Positions 8,801 through 20,160 of a stretch of 64,000 nt of DNA are shown here, piece after piece. Below the pieces are notes generated by a model that did no database searches, was not told where the DNA came from, and saw only the letters and a list, made by a program, of their open reading frames with translations. This DNA is from Hydractinia symbiolongicarpus (lineage: Eukaryota; Cnidaria; Hydrozoa; Anthoathecata; Hydractiniidae): NCBI RefSeq assembly GCF_029227915.1, contig NC_079878.1, forward strand, positions 18,354,001 to 18,418,000, in the 5' to 3' direction. Every line of letters begins with the position of its first letter. Positions within the stretch are counted from its first letter, which is position 1. The translations under genes were made by a program, and so were the position numbers.

Positions 8801-9784
8801 CCTCCCTCTTTAGATTATCGTCCTCGTAGTACTCGCGGGCTAATTGAGGGCCTCTTGCGTAATATGTTTTTCACGTTGCTTTCGATTCTCGCGGTAATGA
8901 ACGGCCAATCATCTCCAAAAGCATAGGCTGTCCGTTCTTTCGTCTGTCTTGTCAAAACTATCAATGCACCTCTTGATGCGCAACCAGTCCGGCAAAGGTC
9001 CACATCCAAGTAGGGGTTCCCTCGTAGAAATTATCTTGATCTGAACGTGCTTGAATATTATTTTACCTTCATATGTTCCTGGTGTCTCGATAGTTCTATC
9101 TGGTGGCAAGTAGGCTTTCGTCCAAAATTCGGCATCTTCCAGATCCAGGCGCTTCCTCTCGCATTCATCCATAAAATCCTCGATTTCAGCCATGCTTGAG
9201 AGTGACCCGGAGCTCTTTTTTTGTGGTAATTGGCAAACATCTCCACCGCCTCAGTAACTTTCGCAGCTAAAGCTGTATACCACCTTCACACGCATGTCTA
9301 CGTGTGGTGTGATTTTTCGCGTGATGGCCTCCATCAATGGCTGGTTAAGGTTATTATTAAATCGCCATGTTTTGATGCGGTTTCCGTCTTCTATCATTTC
9401 CGCGTCATCATCAAAAATATTATGGATATCCTCAATTACATCAGTATTGGTATTAGATTCTTTCCCGAACATGTGTTTGAGGTCCTCAATTCCTTGGTAT
9501 TCATCTTCGATGGTGACACGTTGAACCTCATCGTGAAGAGTTGGTGATCCTAAAAATTGATCCCTGGCCTTGTTGTAGTAGTAACTAACGGTATCCCGCA
9601 CGCTCCTTAGTTGTTTAACGAGAGCTTCGCGAGTTGCCGCTACTGGTGCCGACACGGTATTACATATTTTACTGATTGCCTTTTTGAAAAAATTCATCCC
9701 TTTATTATAGGTACATTTTATTCCAACCAGAAAATTTTTTGATTTGGTCAAGGATTGAATAATTGGGGAATTTCCCTTACTCAT
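5831..9784 (-). pseudogene. Polinton protein-primed family B DNA polymerase, multiply broken
   Basis: About 3.95 kb of minus-strand coding sequence in roughly nine pieces: 9784-9251, 9193-8909, 8780-8517, 8330-8055, 8140-7772, 7765-7526, 7500-7297, 7269-6496 and 6499-5831. Visible landmarks in order are an N-terminal helical domain, a Cys/His stretch YHGCKWHGCPC (about 8250), Exo I VFDFEALLAP (about 8060), Exo II GYNSGNYDINL (about 7755), motif A with the Asp of GYDANMHYP (about 7035), and motif C MGTDSAYF with the Asp at about 6223. The C-terminus is intact to the stop at 5831. The 7269/6499 junction is a single-base slip in a T run. Order and motifs are those of cnidarian Polinton polymerases. 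The frameshifts exclude function; a restored sequence is deliberately not given. Confidence 0.9.
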
Positions 9785-9910
9785 ATTCTAATTTTGTTGA
9801 TGTCAGCATATATACTGTATACGCTATTGCGCATGCGTTGATGACGTCATGCATTTCTATATATATTATTATGTGTTGGTTATTGGCATTTATATCCTGT
9901 GTCTTATATA
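9785..9910 (-). promoter_or_regulatory. Leader/upstream module of the Polinton polymerase
   Basis: Read on the minus strand towards the polymerase ATG, this holds AATGCCAATAACCAACAC, then a perfect 10-bp palindrome ATGACGTCAT (CRE-like), then ATGCGCAA, an AT-rich stretch and AATATGAGTAAGGGAAAT at the start codon. The same elements in the same order occur on the plus strand at about 20,070-20,233. That makes this a conserved promoter/terminal module of one Polinton family. Confidence 0.55.
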
Positions 9911-10099
9911 TTAATTCCCTTGCGTGAGTAAAACTGTGAGTCCACGACACGGAAATCACGGGTCACTTTCTTATGACGTGGCTGTACGCTAAAATTTAAC
10001 TAAAAAAGTTAGGGGCGTTATTCATAGAAATCGCACATAAAGTGTAAATATATAACCCGCAGCTAATAACGATAAAAATATATATACCCTTATATAATT

Positions 10100-11034
10100 A
10101 TAATTTACTGGCTGTGTTTGTGAAACTTTAAGGGGAACATTCTGTGTAAGACAATGGCATGACATATACTGATAGAACTGATTTTTGTTGTGTTAGATGT
10201 TATATCTGAAGCTTTTTGAAATTTTATGTTAATTTTGCGAGGAAGAACCATACATACACAGAAGAAGAATTCGATTTTACACCTTGCAAGCTTTGTTTTT
10301 CTATATTTTGTATAAATTCTTACCGGGGAGGACTCTGCGCAATATACCGAAATGACTGATCCTTCTTGATTTAAATTTGATGTGTTTCAAATTGTAGTTT
10401 TGTGAAATTTTGCGTAAGATTTAATGGGTAAGGAAAAGATGCATATGCCAAAAAACTGATTTTTGTTGAATCAGAAGCACTCCCTACAACCATTCTTTTT
10501 TTTACAGTTTGTGAAGCTTTTGTGGGGAAAGAGTGTACGCAGTATCATCGAAATAACTGATTTTTGTTGCAAACTGTTTTTATTTTGCATTTTGGAATAA
10601 AATATTTTTTTGAGGGCATCTGCAGTAGATATATGTACCAAAGTAATTAAATTTTGCAAACTTTGATTTTATCATTACCTCTCATTTTTTACATTTTGAT
10701 TAAACTTTTGTGGGAGACCGTCGGTATGCAAAGGACCAAAATAAAAGATTTTAGTATTATTTAGAATTTGTATATTTTGTTGCCATTTTGGTGCAAAAAA
10801 TGACATAAAATGAACTTATAGATTGATTGCTGTTGTTTAACATGACTCTTATATATGACTTTTATATATATTATGAAAACATTTGTGACAGAATGCTATG
10901 TGAGATTTGAAATTTTGTTTACTTTATAGATGGTAAAACAGCATGGAAGTTGCTAAAAGGACTTCATTAATTTTAGGTTTAAACACTCTTTCTTTTTGTT
11001 GACATTAAAGTTTAGTGTCTAAGGTTTAGTGAAG
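10100..11034. repeat. Outer left arm of giant inverted repeat, degenerate tandem units
   Basis: Built of degenerate units of roughly 110-125 bp that recur around CTGATTTTTGTTG and TTTTGTGAAATTTTGCG. The whole stretch is the inverted, visibly diverged partner of about 16,810-17,745. No coding potential. 9,960-10,100 holds nothing recognisable. Confidence 0.7.
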
Positions 11035-11425
11035 AATGGTCTAAGCGGGTTTTTTGGGGGTAAAGGTGTGGAAGGATCGAAAACGTACTTATATTCACTC
11101 CCTACTACTACTTAAGGAATGCAGAAAGCGACACAATTACAAACAAAGTATAAAAATGTTAAAAACGACTAGTTTTTTACAAAGGAGCATCGCCACCATC
11201 ATTATTTGGTAGAGTGCCAGTAGGAACTATTTCTTTCAAAATCTTTTTTATGAAAACGTGCTGAGCGCGAATTCTTTAGCAGTTTTATCTTTTCTGTTTT
11301 TTTTTTTGATGCGGTGGGAAACCAAATAATTACCCAATCAGTCGTAGTACCTAAGAAGAAAAAGGTAAAAAAATCAGTGCAAATGGAACTAACACAACCT
11401 AGAAACTTTTAATGAATAGGCATAC

Positions 11426-12226
11426 CTCCAACATTTTTTGCATGGCAGTGGCTTATGTACGCCTGTTCGAAATATATTTGTCACGTGGCAGAAGGTGCTA
11501 AAATCACAAAATATTAAGAAATGTAGACCATGAGTAAAATAAAAAGTAAATTGGATGGTACACATTTTTACCTTTGCTAATGGTACTTGTTGGGAGTCTT
11601 GGCATCCCAATTGTTGATTTGGTGGCAGGTGCTAACATCACAAAATATTAAGAAATGTAGATCAAGAGTAAAATTAAATATAAATTGGATGGCACACATT
11701 TTACCTTTATGAACGGCACTTGGTGAGAGTCTTTGCATCCCAGTTTTATATTTGATCGAAACAGATGCTAGAATGAATGACACAAGGTTTTAGAAGTTTA
11801 GCTAGAAGGCCAATGTAAAATTTACATAAATCGGAAGACATATTTTTACCTCTGACAGTAGTAGTTGTGGAGGTTGAAAGTCCATTTGTATAATTGGTGG
11901 TAAATAAAGGTACTAGAATCACCAAAAAGTAGGGAAAGTGAAACCACAGAACGCATGAACTATCGAGAATATTATATGAGCAAAACTAACTTGTGCTTTT
12001 CATTTTTACGCAAACACACACACATTTTACCTTGAGTTGTACTTATCAAGTTGCTTTGAATCCCAGTTGTAGTTTGTGTAGTAAAAGGTGCTATAGTATA
12101 AAACTCACAAAAAAATTTTAGAACATGAAATAATTCCTAATTCAACCAAAGGACATGAATATTTACCTCCTACAGTAGTACTCGTTGAGATTCTTGAATA
12201 TTGCTGGTTGTCTCAGTTCAAAGAAT
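11426..12226 (-). other. Left copy of mini-exon array
   Basis: Mirror copy of the array at 15,082-15,882, reading on the minus strand. By the 27,308 rule the exons are 12,167-12,226, 12,031-12,090, 11,850-11,912, 11,705-11,767, 11,572-11,631 and 11,426-11,497, each with AG before and GT after on the minus strand. See the right copy for details. Confidence 0.5.
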
Positions 12227-12775
12227 CTGCAAATATCAAATAAAATGTTTTCGGCAATGTTATAACATTGTTATATACAGTTTCAGTCACCTCTAAATTG
12301 ATTTTCATATAAAGTATAAATGTGTAAATATGTAAACCGTATTCTCCCTGATTGTACAGCAACGCGTCAATTAATTGAACCTCAAAATTTTAGGTGGGAA
12401 TATAGCGAGAATTTTTTTTCTTATTTCTGTATTGACTTGTCTGGCTGTCTATCCACGAATATATGCAGCAATGTGGGACTATTAGAGAGGCAGGAATGAA
12501 TTTTAAAATCAAATAAATCTGAAAGTATAATTAGGGAGGTGGTAATATCAGAGAATACAGTATGTACTTTGTGAGTTGCAAAATACCTAAAGATGGATAA
12601 ATATATAGTTATATACCTGGTAGTGATCTTTTTTTCATGGGGGGAAATGATACTCCTTTAAAAAATAGTTATATGTGACTGATAAATCTTGTTTATCAGT
12701 GTTTAAATTCCACAGTATGTACATACCCCCATTGAGTATCCTACTACTCTACTCTATGTGGGTCAGCCCTACTCC

Positions 12776-12820
12776 TTCTAGAAGGTTCCTCCCAGAATCC
12801 CTTGCCTCAGAGTATATATA
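12776..12820 (+). promoter_or_regulatory. Heat-shock element plus TATA box, left arm
   Basis: TTC (12,776-78), GAA (12,781-83) and TTC (12,786-88) are alternating units at exact 5-bp spacing, i.e. a three-unit HSE, followed by TATATATA at 12,813-12,820. Metazoan hsp promoters have this arrangement. Transcription would run to the right, into the inner arm and the spacer; no ORF follows. Confidence 0.5.
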
Positions 12821-13260
12821 GTTGGCACATGGTTTTCATTTTCCTCTTCAGTTCTTCAGCCAAATTTGCTCCTCCGCCCTTTCTGCTAACTATTTTCTAG
12901 ATAGTCGCATTACCTGCTATGTATATATTTGTAATATAGACTCAGCTTTATATTAGCTACTTCATCTATATATTGTAGTATTCTCACTCATTTATCGTTG
13001 TATGTACTTAGTTGTTTTTGTGTATGCTCGCTGCTCTTTGTATTTATTTGTTGTTGTTTTTAGTATTCTTGCTAATAGAACTGTTTACTGCATATTTGCG
13101 TTTTTACTGTGTGAGTTTAAATATATATTATACATATGAGTGGCATGAAACATTTTCACTGCCATAGATTTGCATGTTAATTTCTTCACAGATCATCACA
13201 AGTTTGACCACTATAGAGGCAGTTGCACTTAGTGTATAAATTTGAAAATTTACAAATGCT

Positions 13261-13339
13261 TAGAGATGTGCATGTTATACATGGCTAGCCTCACAAATTT
13301 CGAGGGATATACCGTGTTTATTATTTCCAAGAGGGGCCA
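13261..13339 (-). mobile_element. SINE tail fragment, inverted
   Basis: Reverse complement of the last part of the SINE at 13,738-14,047. Only the tail is present, and it ends exactly where the inverted-repeat arm ends. Confidence 0.7.
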
Positions 13340-13737
13340 GGACTTGGTTAGCTATAGCTAGCTATATTAGCAAGTTGGGTATAGACAGTTAGCTAGCATT
13401 TCTCAACACTCTCATAAAATTTCTTCTTGCTTGATTTGCATTCATATAAGAGAGTACTACTTTGATTTAATAGACGTATTACTCTCAGGCAAATCCGATT
13501 CAGTATTTTTTATGTATACGTTGCTCATCAGCAAAATAATTAAAATTTTAATAATAGGAGACTTTAAGGTTTTGATGTTGGATTTGTTGGCCCGTCTGAA
13601 ATTAATTTGCTGTAATCATGGGGGTAGTTATAGCAACAAAAAAGTAATATTCGTTGTTGGCTAATGTTGGTTTATTGGCTCCTTGGATATGTTCGATATA
13701 GGTTGGCTTGTTGGCCAAAATTAGTTAAAACTGTGAT

Positions 13738-14047
13738 GGTGTTCTACCTTAGTGGTTATGACTCTTGCACCTTGTGTGGGAGACCGGGGTTTGATTCCCC
13801 TTGGCGGCGATTTAATATGGGCAATTGAATGTTACCATAGCCCCGGGTTAACCCCACTGTGTGGGCCGTTGGATGTTGCAGGGAGTTGTCTGGTAGAGGG
13901 CAGATCCTAATTGGGTCTGCATAGCTCACAATGAGCTTCAAATAGGCCGGAACTCTCCATGTAAACCATGGCCCCTCTTGGAAATAATAAACACGGTATA
14001 TCCCTCGAAATTTGTGAGGCTAGCCATGTATAACATGCACATCTCTA
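13738..14047 (+). mobile_element. tRNA-derived SINE in the spacer of the inverted repeat
   Basis: The start resembles a tRNA gene, with an A-box-like TTAGTGGTTATGACTC and a B-box GGTTTGATTCC. It is followed by about 230 bp of body and tail that match the SINE at 45,983-46,327 (CCGGGTTAACC, TTGGATGTTGC, TAATTGGGTCTGC, GGAAATAATA). It is about 310 bp, without its own poly-A or simple-repeat tail. The part from 13,969 on belongs to the right arm. 13,340-13,737 has no recognisable content. Confidence 0.8.
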
Positions 14048-14487
14048 AGCATTTGTAAATTTTCAAATTTATACACTAAGTGCAACTGCCTCTATAGTGG
14101 TCAAACTTGTGATGTTCTGTGAAGAAATTAACATGCAAATCTATGGCAGTGAAAATGTTTCATGCCACTCATATGTATAATATATATTTAAACTCACACA
14201 GTAAAAACGCAAATATGCAGTAAACAGTTCTGTTAGCAAGAATACTAAAAACAACAACAAATAAATACAAAGAGCAGCGAGCATACACAAAAACAACTAA
14301 GTACATACAACGATAAATGAGTGAGAATACTACAATATAAAGATGAAGTAGCTAATATAAAGCTGAGTCTATATTACAAATATATACATAGCAGGTAATG
14401 CGACTATCTAGAAAATAATTAGCAGAAAGGGCGGAGGAGCAAATTTGGCTGAAGAACTGAAGAGGAAAATGAAAACCATGTGCCAAC

Positions 14488-14532
14488 TATATATACTCTG
14501 AGGCAAGGGATTCTGGGAGGAACCTTCTAGAA
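14488..14532 (-). promoter_or_regulatory. Heat-shock element plus TATA box, right arm
   Basis: Exact mirror of 12,776-12,820: HSE at 14,520-14,532 and TATA at 14,488-14,495, on the minus strand, firing towards the spacer. It lies upstream of, and divergent from, the mini-exon array at 15,082. Confidence 0.5.
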
Positions 14533-15081
14533 GGAGTAGGGCTGACCCACATAGAGTAGAGTAGTAGGATACTCAATGGGGGTATGTACATACTGTGGAA
14601 TTTAAACACTGATAAACAAGATTTATCAGTCACATATAACTATTTTTTAAAGGAGTATCATTTCCCCCCATGAAAAAAAGATCACTACCAGGTATATAAC
14701 TATATATTTATCCATCTTTAGGTATTTTGCAACTCACAAAGTACATACTGTATTCTCTGATATTACCACCTCCCTAATTATACTTTCAGATTTATTTGAT
14801 TTTAAAATTCATTCCTGCCTCTCTAATAGTCCCACATTGCTGCATATATTCGTGGATAGACAGCCAGACAAGTCAATACAGAAATAAGAAAAAAAATTCT
14901 CGCTATATTCCCACCTAAAATTTTGAGGTTCAATTAATTGACGCGTTGCTGTACAATCAGGGAGAATACGGTTTACATATTTACACATTTATACTTTATA
15001 TGAAAATCAATTTAGAGGTGACTGAAACTGTATATAACAATGTTATAACATTGCCGAAAACATTTTATTTGATATTTGCAG

Positions 15082-15882
15082 ATTCTTTGAACTGAGACAA
15101 CCAGCAATATTCAAGAATCTCAACGAGTACTACTGTAGGAGGTAAATATTCATGTCCTTTGGTTGAATTAGGAATTATTTCATGTTCTAAAATTTTTTTG
15201 TGAGTTTTATACTATAGCACCTTTTACTACACAAACTACAACTGGGATTCAAAGCAACTTGATAAGTACAACTCAAGGTAAAATGTGTGTGTGTTTGCGT
15301 AAAAATGAAAAGCACAAGTTAGTTTTGCTCATATAATATTCTCGATAGTTCATGCGTTCTGTGGTTTCACTTTCCCTACTTTTTGGTGATTCTAGTACCT
15401 TTATTTACCACCAATTATACAAATGGACTTTCAACCTCCACAACTACTACTGTCAGAGGTAAAAATATGTCTTCCGATTTATGTAAATTTTACATTGGCC
15501 TTCTAGCTAAACTTCTAAAACCTTGTGTCATTCATTCTAGCATCTGTTTCGATCAAATATAAAACTGGGATGCAAAGACTCTCACCAAGTGCCGTTCATA
15601 AAGGTAAAATGTGTGCCATCCAATTTATATTTAATTTTACTCTTGATCTACATTTCTTAATATTTTGTGATGTTAGCACCTGCCACCAAATCAACAATTG
15701 GGATGCCAAGACTCCCAACAAGTACCATTAGCAAAGGTAAAAATGTGTACCATCCAATTTACTTTTTATTTTACTCATGGTCTACATTTCTTAATATTTT
15801 GTGATTTTAGCACCTTCTGCCACGTGACAAATATATTTCGAACAGGCGTACATAAGCCACTGCCATGCAAAAAATGTTGGAG
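15082..15882 (+). other. Array of homologous phase-matched mini-exons (Thr/Ser/Pro-rich repeats)
   Basis: Six short segments, each preceded by AG and followed by GT: 15,082-15,141, 15,218-15,277, 15,396-15,458, 15,541-15,603, 15,677-15,736 and 15,811-15,882. Lengths are 60, 60, 63, 63, 60 and 72 nt, all multiples of three, and the introns are also related to each other (GTAAAATGTG...TTTTGTGATTTTAG). Read in phase 1 the middle four give related peptides such as PFTTQTTTGIQSNLISTTQ and SVSIKYKTGMQRLSPSAVH, i.e. 20-21 residue Thr/Ser-rich repeats with a central TG or IG. The first and last segments contain a stop in that phase. It looks like an exon-duplication array of a mucin-like or linker protein, possibly decayed. 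No start or end exon was identified. Confidence 0.5.
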
Positions 15883-16275
15883 GTATGCCTATTCATTAAA
15901 AGTTTCTAGGTTGTGTTAGTTCCATTTGCACTGATTTTTTTACCTTTTTCTTCTTAGGTACTACGACTGATTGGGTAATTATTTGGTTTCCCACCGCATC
16001 AAAAAAAAAAAACAGAAAAGATAAAACTGCTAAAGAATTCGCGCTCAGCACGTTTTCATAAAAAAGATTTTGAAAGAAATAGTTTCTACTGGCACTCTAC
16101 CAAATAATGATGGTGGCGATGCTCCTTTGTAAAAAAACTAGTCGTTTTTAACATTTTTATACTTTGTTTGTAATTGTGTCGCTTTCTGCATTCCTTAAGT
16201 AGTAGTAGGGAGTGAATATAAGTACGTTTTCGATCCTTCCACACCTTTACCCCCAAAAAACCCGCTTAGACCATT

Positions 16276-16809
16276 TCCACTACCACCTCATCCCAAAACA
16301 AGTAAAAAACGAAATCATAGACGTCATCAACGCATATGTGAAATCATAATAACTAGCTGTTTCCCGTGGAAGAATCCAATACAGCAGAGCGCATCTTACA
16401 TCTTCATTATTATATAAATGACCAACAAAATTAAAGGTGTCCCACAACTTCAGTATATATGTGACATTTAAAATCTAAATCTACTAAAATTACTGCTCTG
16501 ACCATCTGACAAATGCGAAAATTATTCGGAAAGAAGTTTTCAAAAGCATATCAACATACATCTCACCCATAAAATTTAAATCACTCAAAACGTCACATAT
16601 ATACAAAAAAAGCTGATCAATGTGAAACACAAATCTCTCTCATTGTATATGTTAAAATCAGTTAGTTTATTGCAAACCCTGCCAAAGGTTGACACAAAAT
16701 GTGAAAAATAAACAATAAATTGTGCCTAAGTAGAAATTTTTATCTAAGGTGTTAAAAAGGGATTGTAAGGATAAATTATAATGCAATAAAACGTTTTTTG
16801 ATGTATTGC
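16276..16809. repeat. Right-arm-only segment of the inverted repeat
   Basis: About 530 bp without a counterpart in the left arm, AT-rich. It contains the CCCGTGGAAGAATCC motif of the local mini-Helitron 3' ends near 16,365. Otherwise nothing recognisable. Confidence 0.5.
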
Positions 16810-17745
16810 ATACGGTCCTTCCTCACTAAACTTTAGACAAAATGCCAACAAAAAATCAGTGTTTAAACGTAAAATTAAACGTAAGTCCTTTTAGCAACTT
16901 GCATGCTGTTTTACAATCAATAAAGTAAACAAAATTTCAAATCTCACATAGTATTCTGTCACAAATTTTCATAAAATATATATATAAGTCATAATGAGTC
17001 TTGTTAAACAACAGCAATCAATCTATATAGAAGTTCATTTTATGTCAATTTTTGCACCAATTTTGCAACACAAAACACAAATTCTAAATAATACTAAAAT
17101 CTCTTATGTTGGTCCTTCGCATACCGACGTTCTCCCACAAATGTTTAATCAAAATGTAAAAAATGAGAATTAATTATTTAATTAATTATTTCGGTACATA
17201 TATCTACTGCATATGCCCTCTAAAACAATATTTTAATCCAAAATGCCAAAAAAAAAAGTTTGCAACAAAAATCAGTTATTTCGATGATACTGCATACACT
17301 CTTTCCCCACAAAACCTTCACAAACTGTAAAAAAAAGAATTGTTGTAGGGAGTGCTTCTGATTCAACAAAAATCAGTTTTTTTGACACAATGCATCTAGT
17401 CCTTACCCATTAAATCTTACATAAAATTTCAAAAACTATATACGATTTAGAACACATCAAATTTAAATCGAGAAGAATTAGTCATTTAGGTATATTGCAC
17501 AGAGTCCTCCCCGGTAAGAACTTAGACAAAATATAGAAAAACACAGCTTGCGAGGTGTAAAATCGAATACTTCTTCTGTGTATATATGGTCCTTCCTCGC
17601 AAAATTAACATAAAATGTCAAAAAGGTTCAGATTAACATCTATTAACACAACAAAAATCAGTTCTATCAGTATATGTCATGCCATTGTCTGCCACAAAAT
17701 GTTCCGCTTAAAATTTCACAGACACAACCTGTAAATTAAAAACAA
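16810..17745. repeat. Outer right arm of giant inverted repeat, degenerate tandem units
   Basis: Diverged inverted partner of 10,100-11,034. Similar AT-rich units without a left partner continue to about 18,360, and 18,360-18,820 holds nothing recognisable. Confidence 0.65.
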
Positions 17746-18823
17746 CTAAGATCAGGTATTTGGTCTATTTCATACCATTCTTCTAAAAATTGGGTGGTAA
17801 AACAGAAGTTTGCAAAAATCCATTTTTTTATATGCATGTATATTATATGCTTTCTACAACAATAAGTTAATTCACAATGTCAAGAAGAAGAAAAAAATAG
17901 CTTACAAAGAGTATAAAATTGAAATCAACAAAGTAGTATAACTTCGCAAACCAAAAAAAGAACCAGGAAAATGTTTAAAATTTTCAGGGTTAATGTGGGA
18001 ATTTATATATATATTGTGGGAATATATATATATAATGTCAGAGTTGAATTTCTTAGTTTAACATAAAAACATGAAAGGCTTGCAAGGTGTAAAGTCAAAT
18101 TTACAAAAATTAGCTCTTTCGGTATATTGCATGATCCTTGTGCCACAAAAGTTAACACAAAATTTCAAAAGAAAAGCAAAACAGTTCGAATATATTATAT
18201 ATACCATGTATACACATGGAAAATCACCCCAGTCTTTCCTGTACATTTTTTACCCTAAATGTAAAAAAACATGTAAGTCCTTCCTAGCTAGTTGTTGGTG
18301 GTGGTTGGCTTTTTATGATGCTAGCTATAAAACATGTCTGGCACCAATAATATCATAAAAACTGAAAATAAAACATGAAAAAACCTTACATGATTAATTT
18401 AAAACCATGCTCTTCTTCAAATGTTTTTTTAAAGATTTATTTTGAATGAAAGAGTGGAGAATACTCAAACATGCCGTTAAATACCGCAGCTGCTCCGACC
18501 AAAAATGCATATACTTGAGCATATACAGTATATATAGTATATATGCTACTTTATGATATGTGAAACGTAACGCCAGTATAGCGCTAAGGATTTTTTGAAA
18601 AATAAACGAAGCCGTAAACAACAATATGAATACAAATATGTTTTTGTGATAGTAAGTATTCTACTGCTGTAAAATGTATTAAAACACAGTAAAACATTTT
18701 CTTCTTCTTTTAATCAATTGCAAGCAGGTAAAAAAATACTAAAAAAACCTAACATAACCAAATATTACCTAAAGCATATATGTACAATAAAATAAAATAA
18801 AATAAAGTAAGAAGTATAGTTTT

Positions 18824-19131
18824 TCATGTTCTTTGCTGACATTTCTTGCAAAACCATTCTTCTTTCGCATGAGATTTTGAAACATTGGCGCAATCCCTTA
18901 AAATATAAATGTTACTATTACTTTTTCATAATTTAAACACAAAAACATGACATACGTAGGTGATCTAAAATTTACCAGTGACATGTATGTTGACATGTAT
19001 CACACATGCCACGTACAAAATAGTTGCAAAGTAGTGCATTCGTTAACATCACAAAATGCGTTATACAACTGAGGGGCCAAGTCACTCATAAACCACGTAG
19101 GTGACATAACTCCGGAATTCTTCCTGATTTC
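18824..19131 (-). pseudogene. MULE-like transposase exon and PHD-like exon
   Basis: The exon at 18,976-19,131 (156 nt, AG before and GT after) has MSPTWFMSDLAPQLYNAF and LFCTWHV, the core around the second Asp and the CTWHV block of Mutator-like (MULE) transposases, followed by an in-frame TGA. The exon at 18,824-18,896 encodes HAKEEWFCKKCQQ and a stop, which fits the end of a PHD-type zinc finger. Both read on the minus strand downstream of the ORF at 19,375-19,905, so the three are probably parts of one transposon gene. Exon joining is inferred. Confidence 0.5.
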
Positions 19132-19374
19132 CTAAAAAATAGTAAACAAACTTCTCAATGAAATCGTGACATAGAATACATGAATATAAAATAAAAAATC
19201 AGATATGTAGATCAAACAAGTCGGATCAACATAAAAGTACTACTATAAATATATGATAAATCATATTTCTCCTACCTGGAAAAATATTTTCATAAAAGCA
19301 TAATCTTCATGGTTTGATAAGCACCATCTGGCTAGCAAAAAATGCAATGCGTGTTGAAAGCTGTTGTTTAATTC

Positions 19375-19905
19375 TCATAAATTTTCCAAACATTTCTTTG
19401 GATCCGGGTTATATTTCCCATAAACACAAAGAACGTCATCCTGCATTTCGTTTAATTTCCTTGCGACATACATCGTGTGATCTCCAGACAAGTACCGCTC
19501 TCCACATAGTCTGGCAAGTTCATCTGGAAACATTTCGTATGGATTCACAAATAGATTGTACGGCCGGTTATGAATTAATGATTTAAAATTGTTTAAAGAA
19601 ACTAGACTTGGAGTCCTTTTAACGCTTTTTGGTATCAGCTGATTTGTAAAAAACCAGTCCAGTTCCTTTTCAACACATGTTTCAACCTCCTTTGCCTTGT
19701 GCAGCTGAATGGCAATTTCCACAGAGTTTTCATTATATTTTCCTAAGTTTGAAGATTCGTAATAAAATATATCTGTCGCCACGGCTTTGGCTTTTTTCAG
19801 ATTTTGATCCCAGCGTTTTAGGCTAGTTAGTGGTGGTATGAAATTGTTACTTAACGGGTTTGCACAATTCTCGTTACTTTTACTGTGCATAAGTTTTTCA
19901 CTCAT
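19375..19905 (-). CDS. Probable upstream coding part of the MULE-like transposon gene
   Basis: A 176-residue open frame with no recognised catalytic motif. The C-terminal half (FPDELARLCGERYLSGDHTM, LNEMQDDVLCVYGKYN) resembles cnidarian transposon-encoded proteins in my memory, but I cannot name the domain. It starts 12 bp from the left terminus of the Polinton-like element at 19,918, so that insertion may have removed its promoter. Confidence 0.4.
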   Translation of the reverse strand: MSEKLMHSKSNENCANPLSNNFIPPLTSLKRWDQNLKKAKAVATDIFYYESSNLGKYNENSVEIAIQLHKAKEVETCVEKELDWFFTNQLIPKSVKRTPSLVSLNNFKSLIHNRPYNLFVNPYEMFPDELARLCGERYLSGDHTMYVARKLNEMQDDVLCVYGKYNPDPKKCLENL

Positions 19906-19982
19906 TGGCTCCCTTAGAGAGATAGAGAAATGTTCGTTCTAGGAGAGCACACGCACATATTGGGAAATTGCCTAAGTCACCC

Positions 19983-20160
19983 GTTAGTAACCAACACAAA
20001 ATAATATGGATATGCCAATAACTAACACAAAATAATATGAATATGCCAATAACCAACACAAAATAATATTAAATGATTTATAAATGCCAATAACCAACAC
20101 ATAATAATATTAAATGTAAGATACATTAAATACTAACACATAATCATATTAAATAATATA
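19983..20160 (+). repeat. Subterminal tandem repeats
   Basis: About five copies of a 25-33 bp unit around CCAATAACCAACACAAAATAATAT, decaying to the right. One copy also lies at 9,850-9,910 in inverted orientation. Position next to the terminus and upstream of genes suggests promoter, replication or packaging sites. Confidence 0.6.

Larger units (their letters stand above)
11035..13339. repeat. Inner left arm of giant inverted repeat
   Basis: Near-identical reverse complement of 13,969-16,275. Paired positions sum to 27,308 without any gap from about 11,389 to 13,339. The arm holds the mini-exon array (minus), an HSE/TATA promoter (plus) and, at its inner edge, the tail of a SINE. Confidence 0.9.
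13969..16275. repeat. Inner right arm of giant inverted repeat
   Basis: Near-identical inverted partner of 11,035-13,339, with scattered single-base differences (for example around 14,340 and 14,420). It carries the SINE tail, the promoter module and the mini-exon array. Confidence 0.9.

Noticed and set aside
11389-11783. ORFs of 73 and 68 codons in the left arm, mirrored at 15,525-15,919
   Set aside because: They run across the mini-exons and their introns in the wrong frame; the exon model explains the similarity better.
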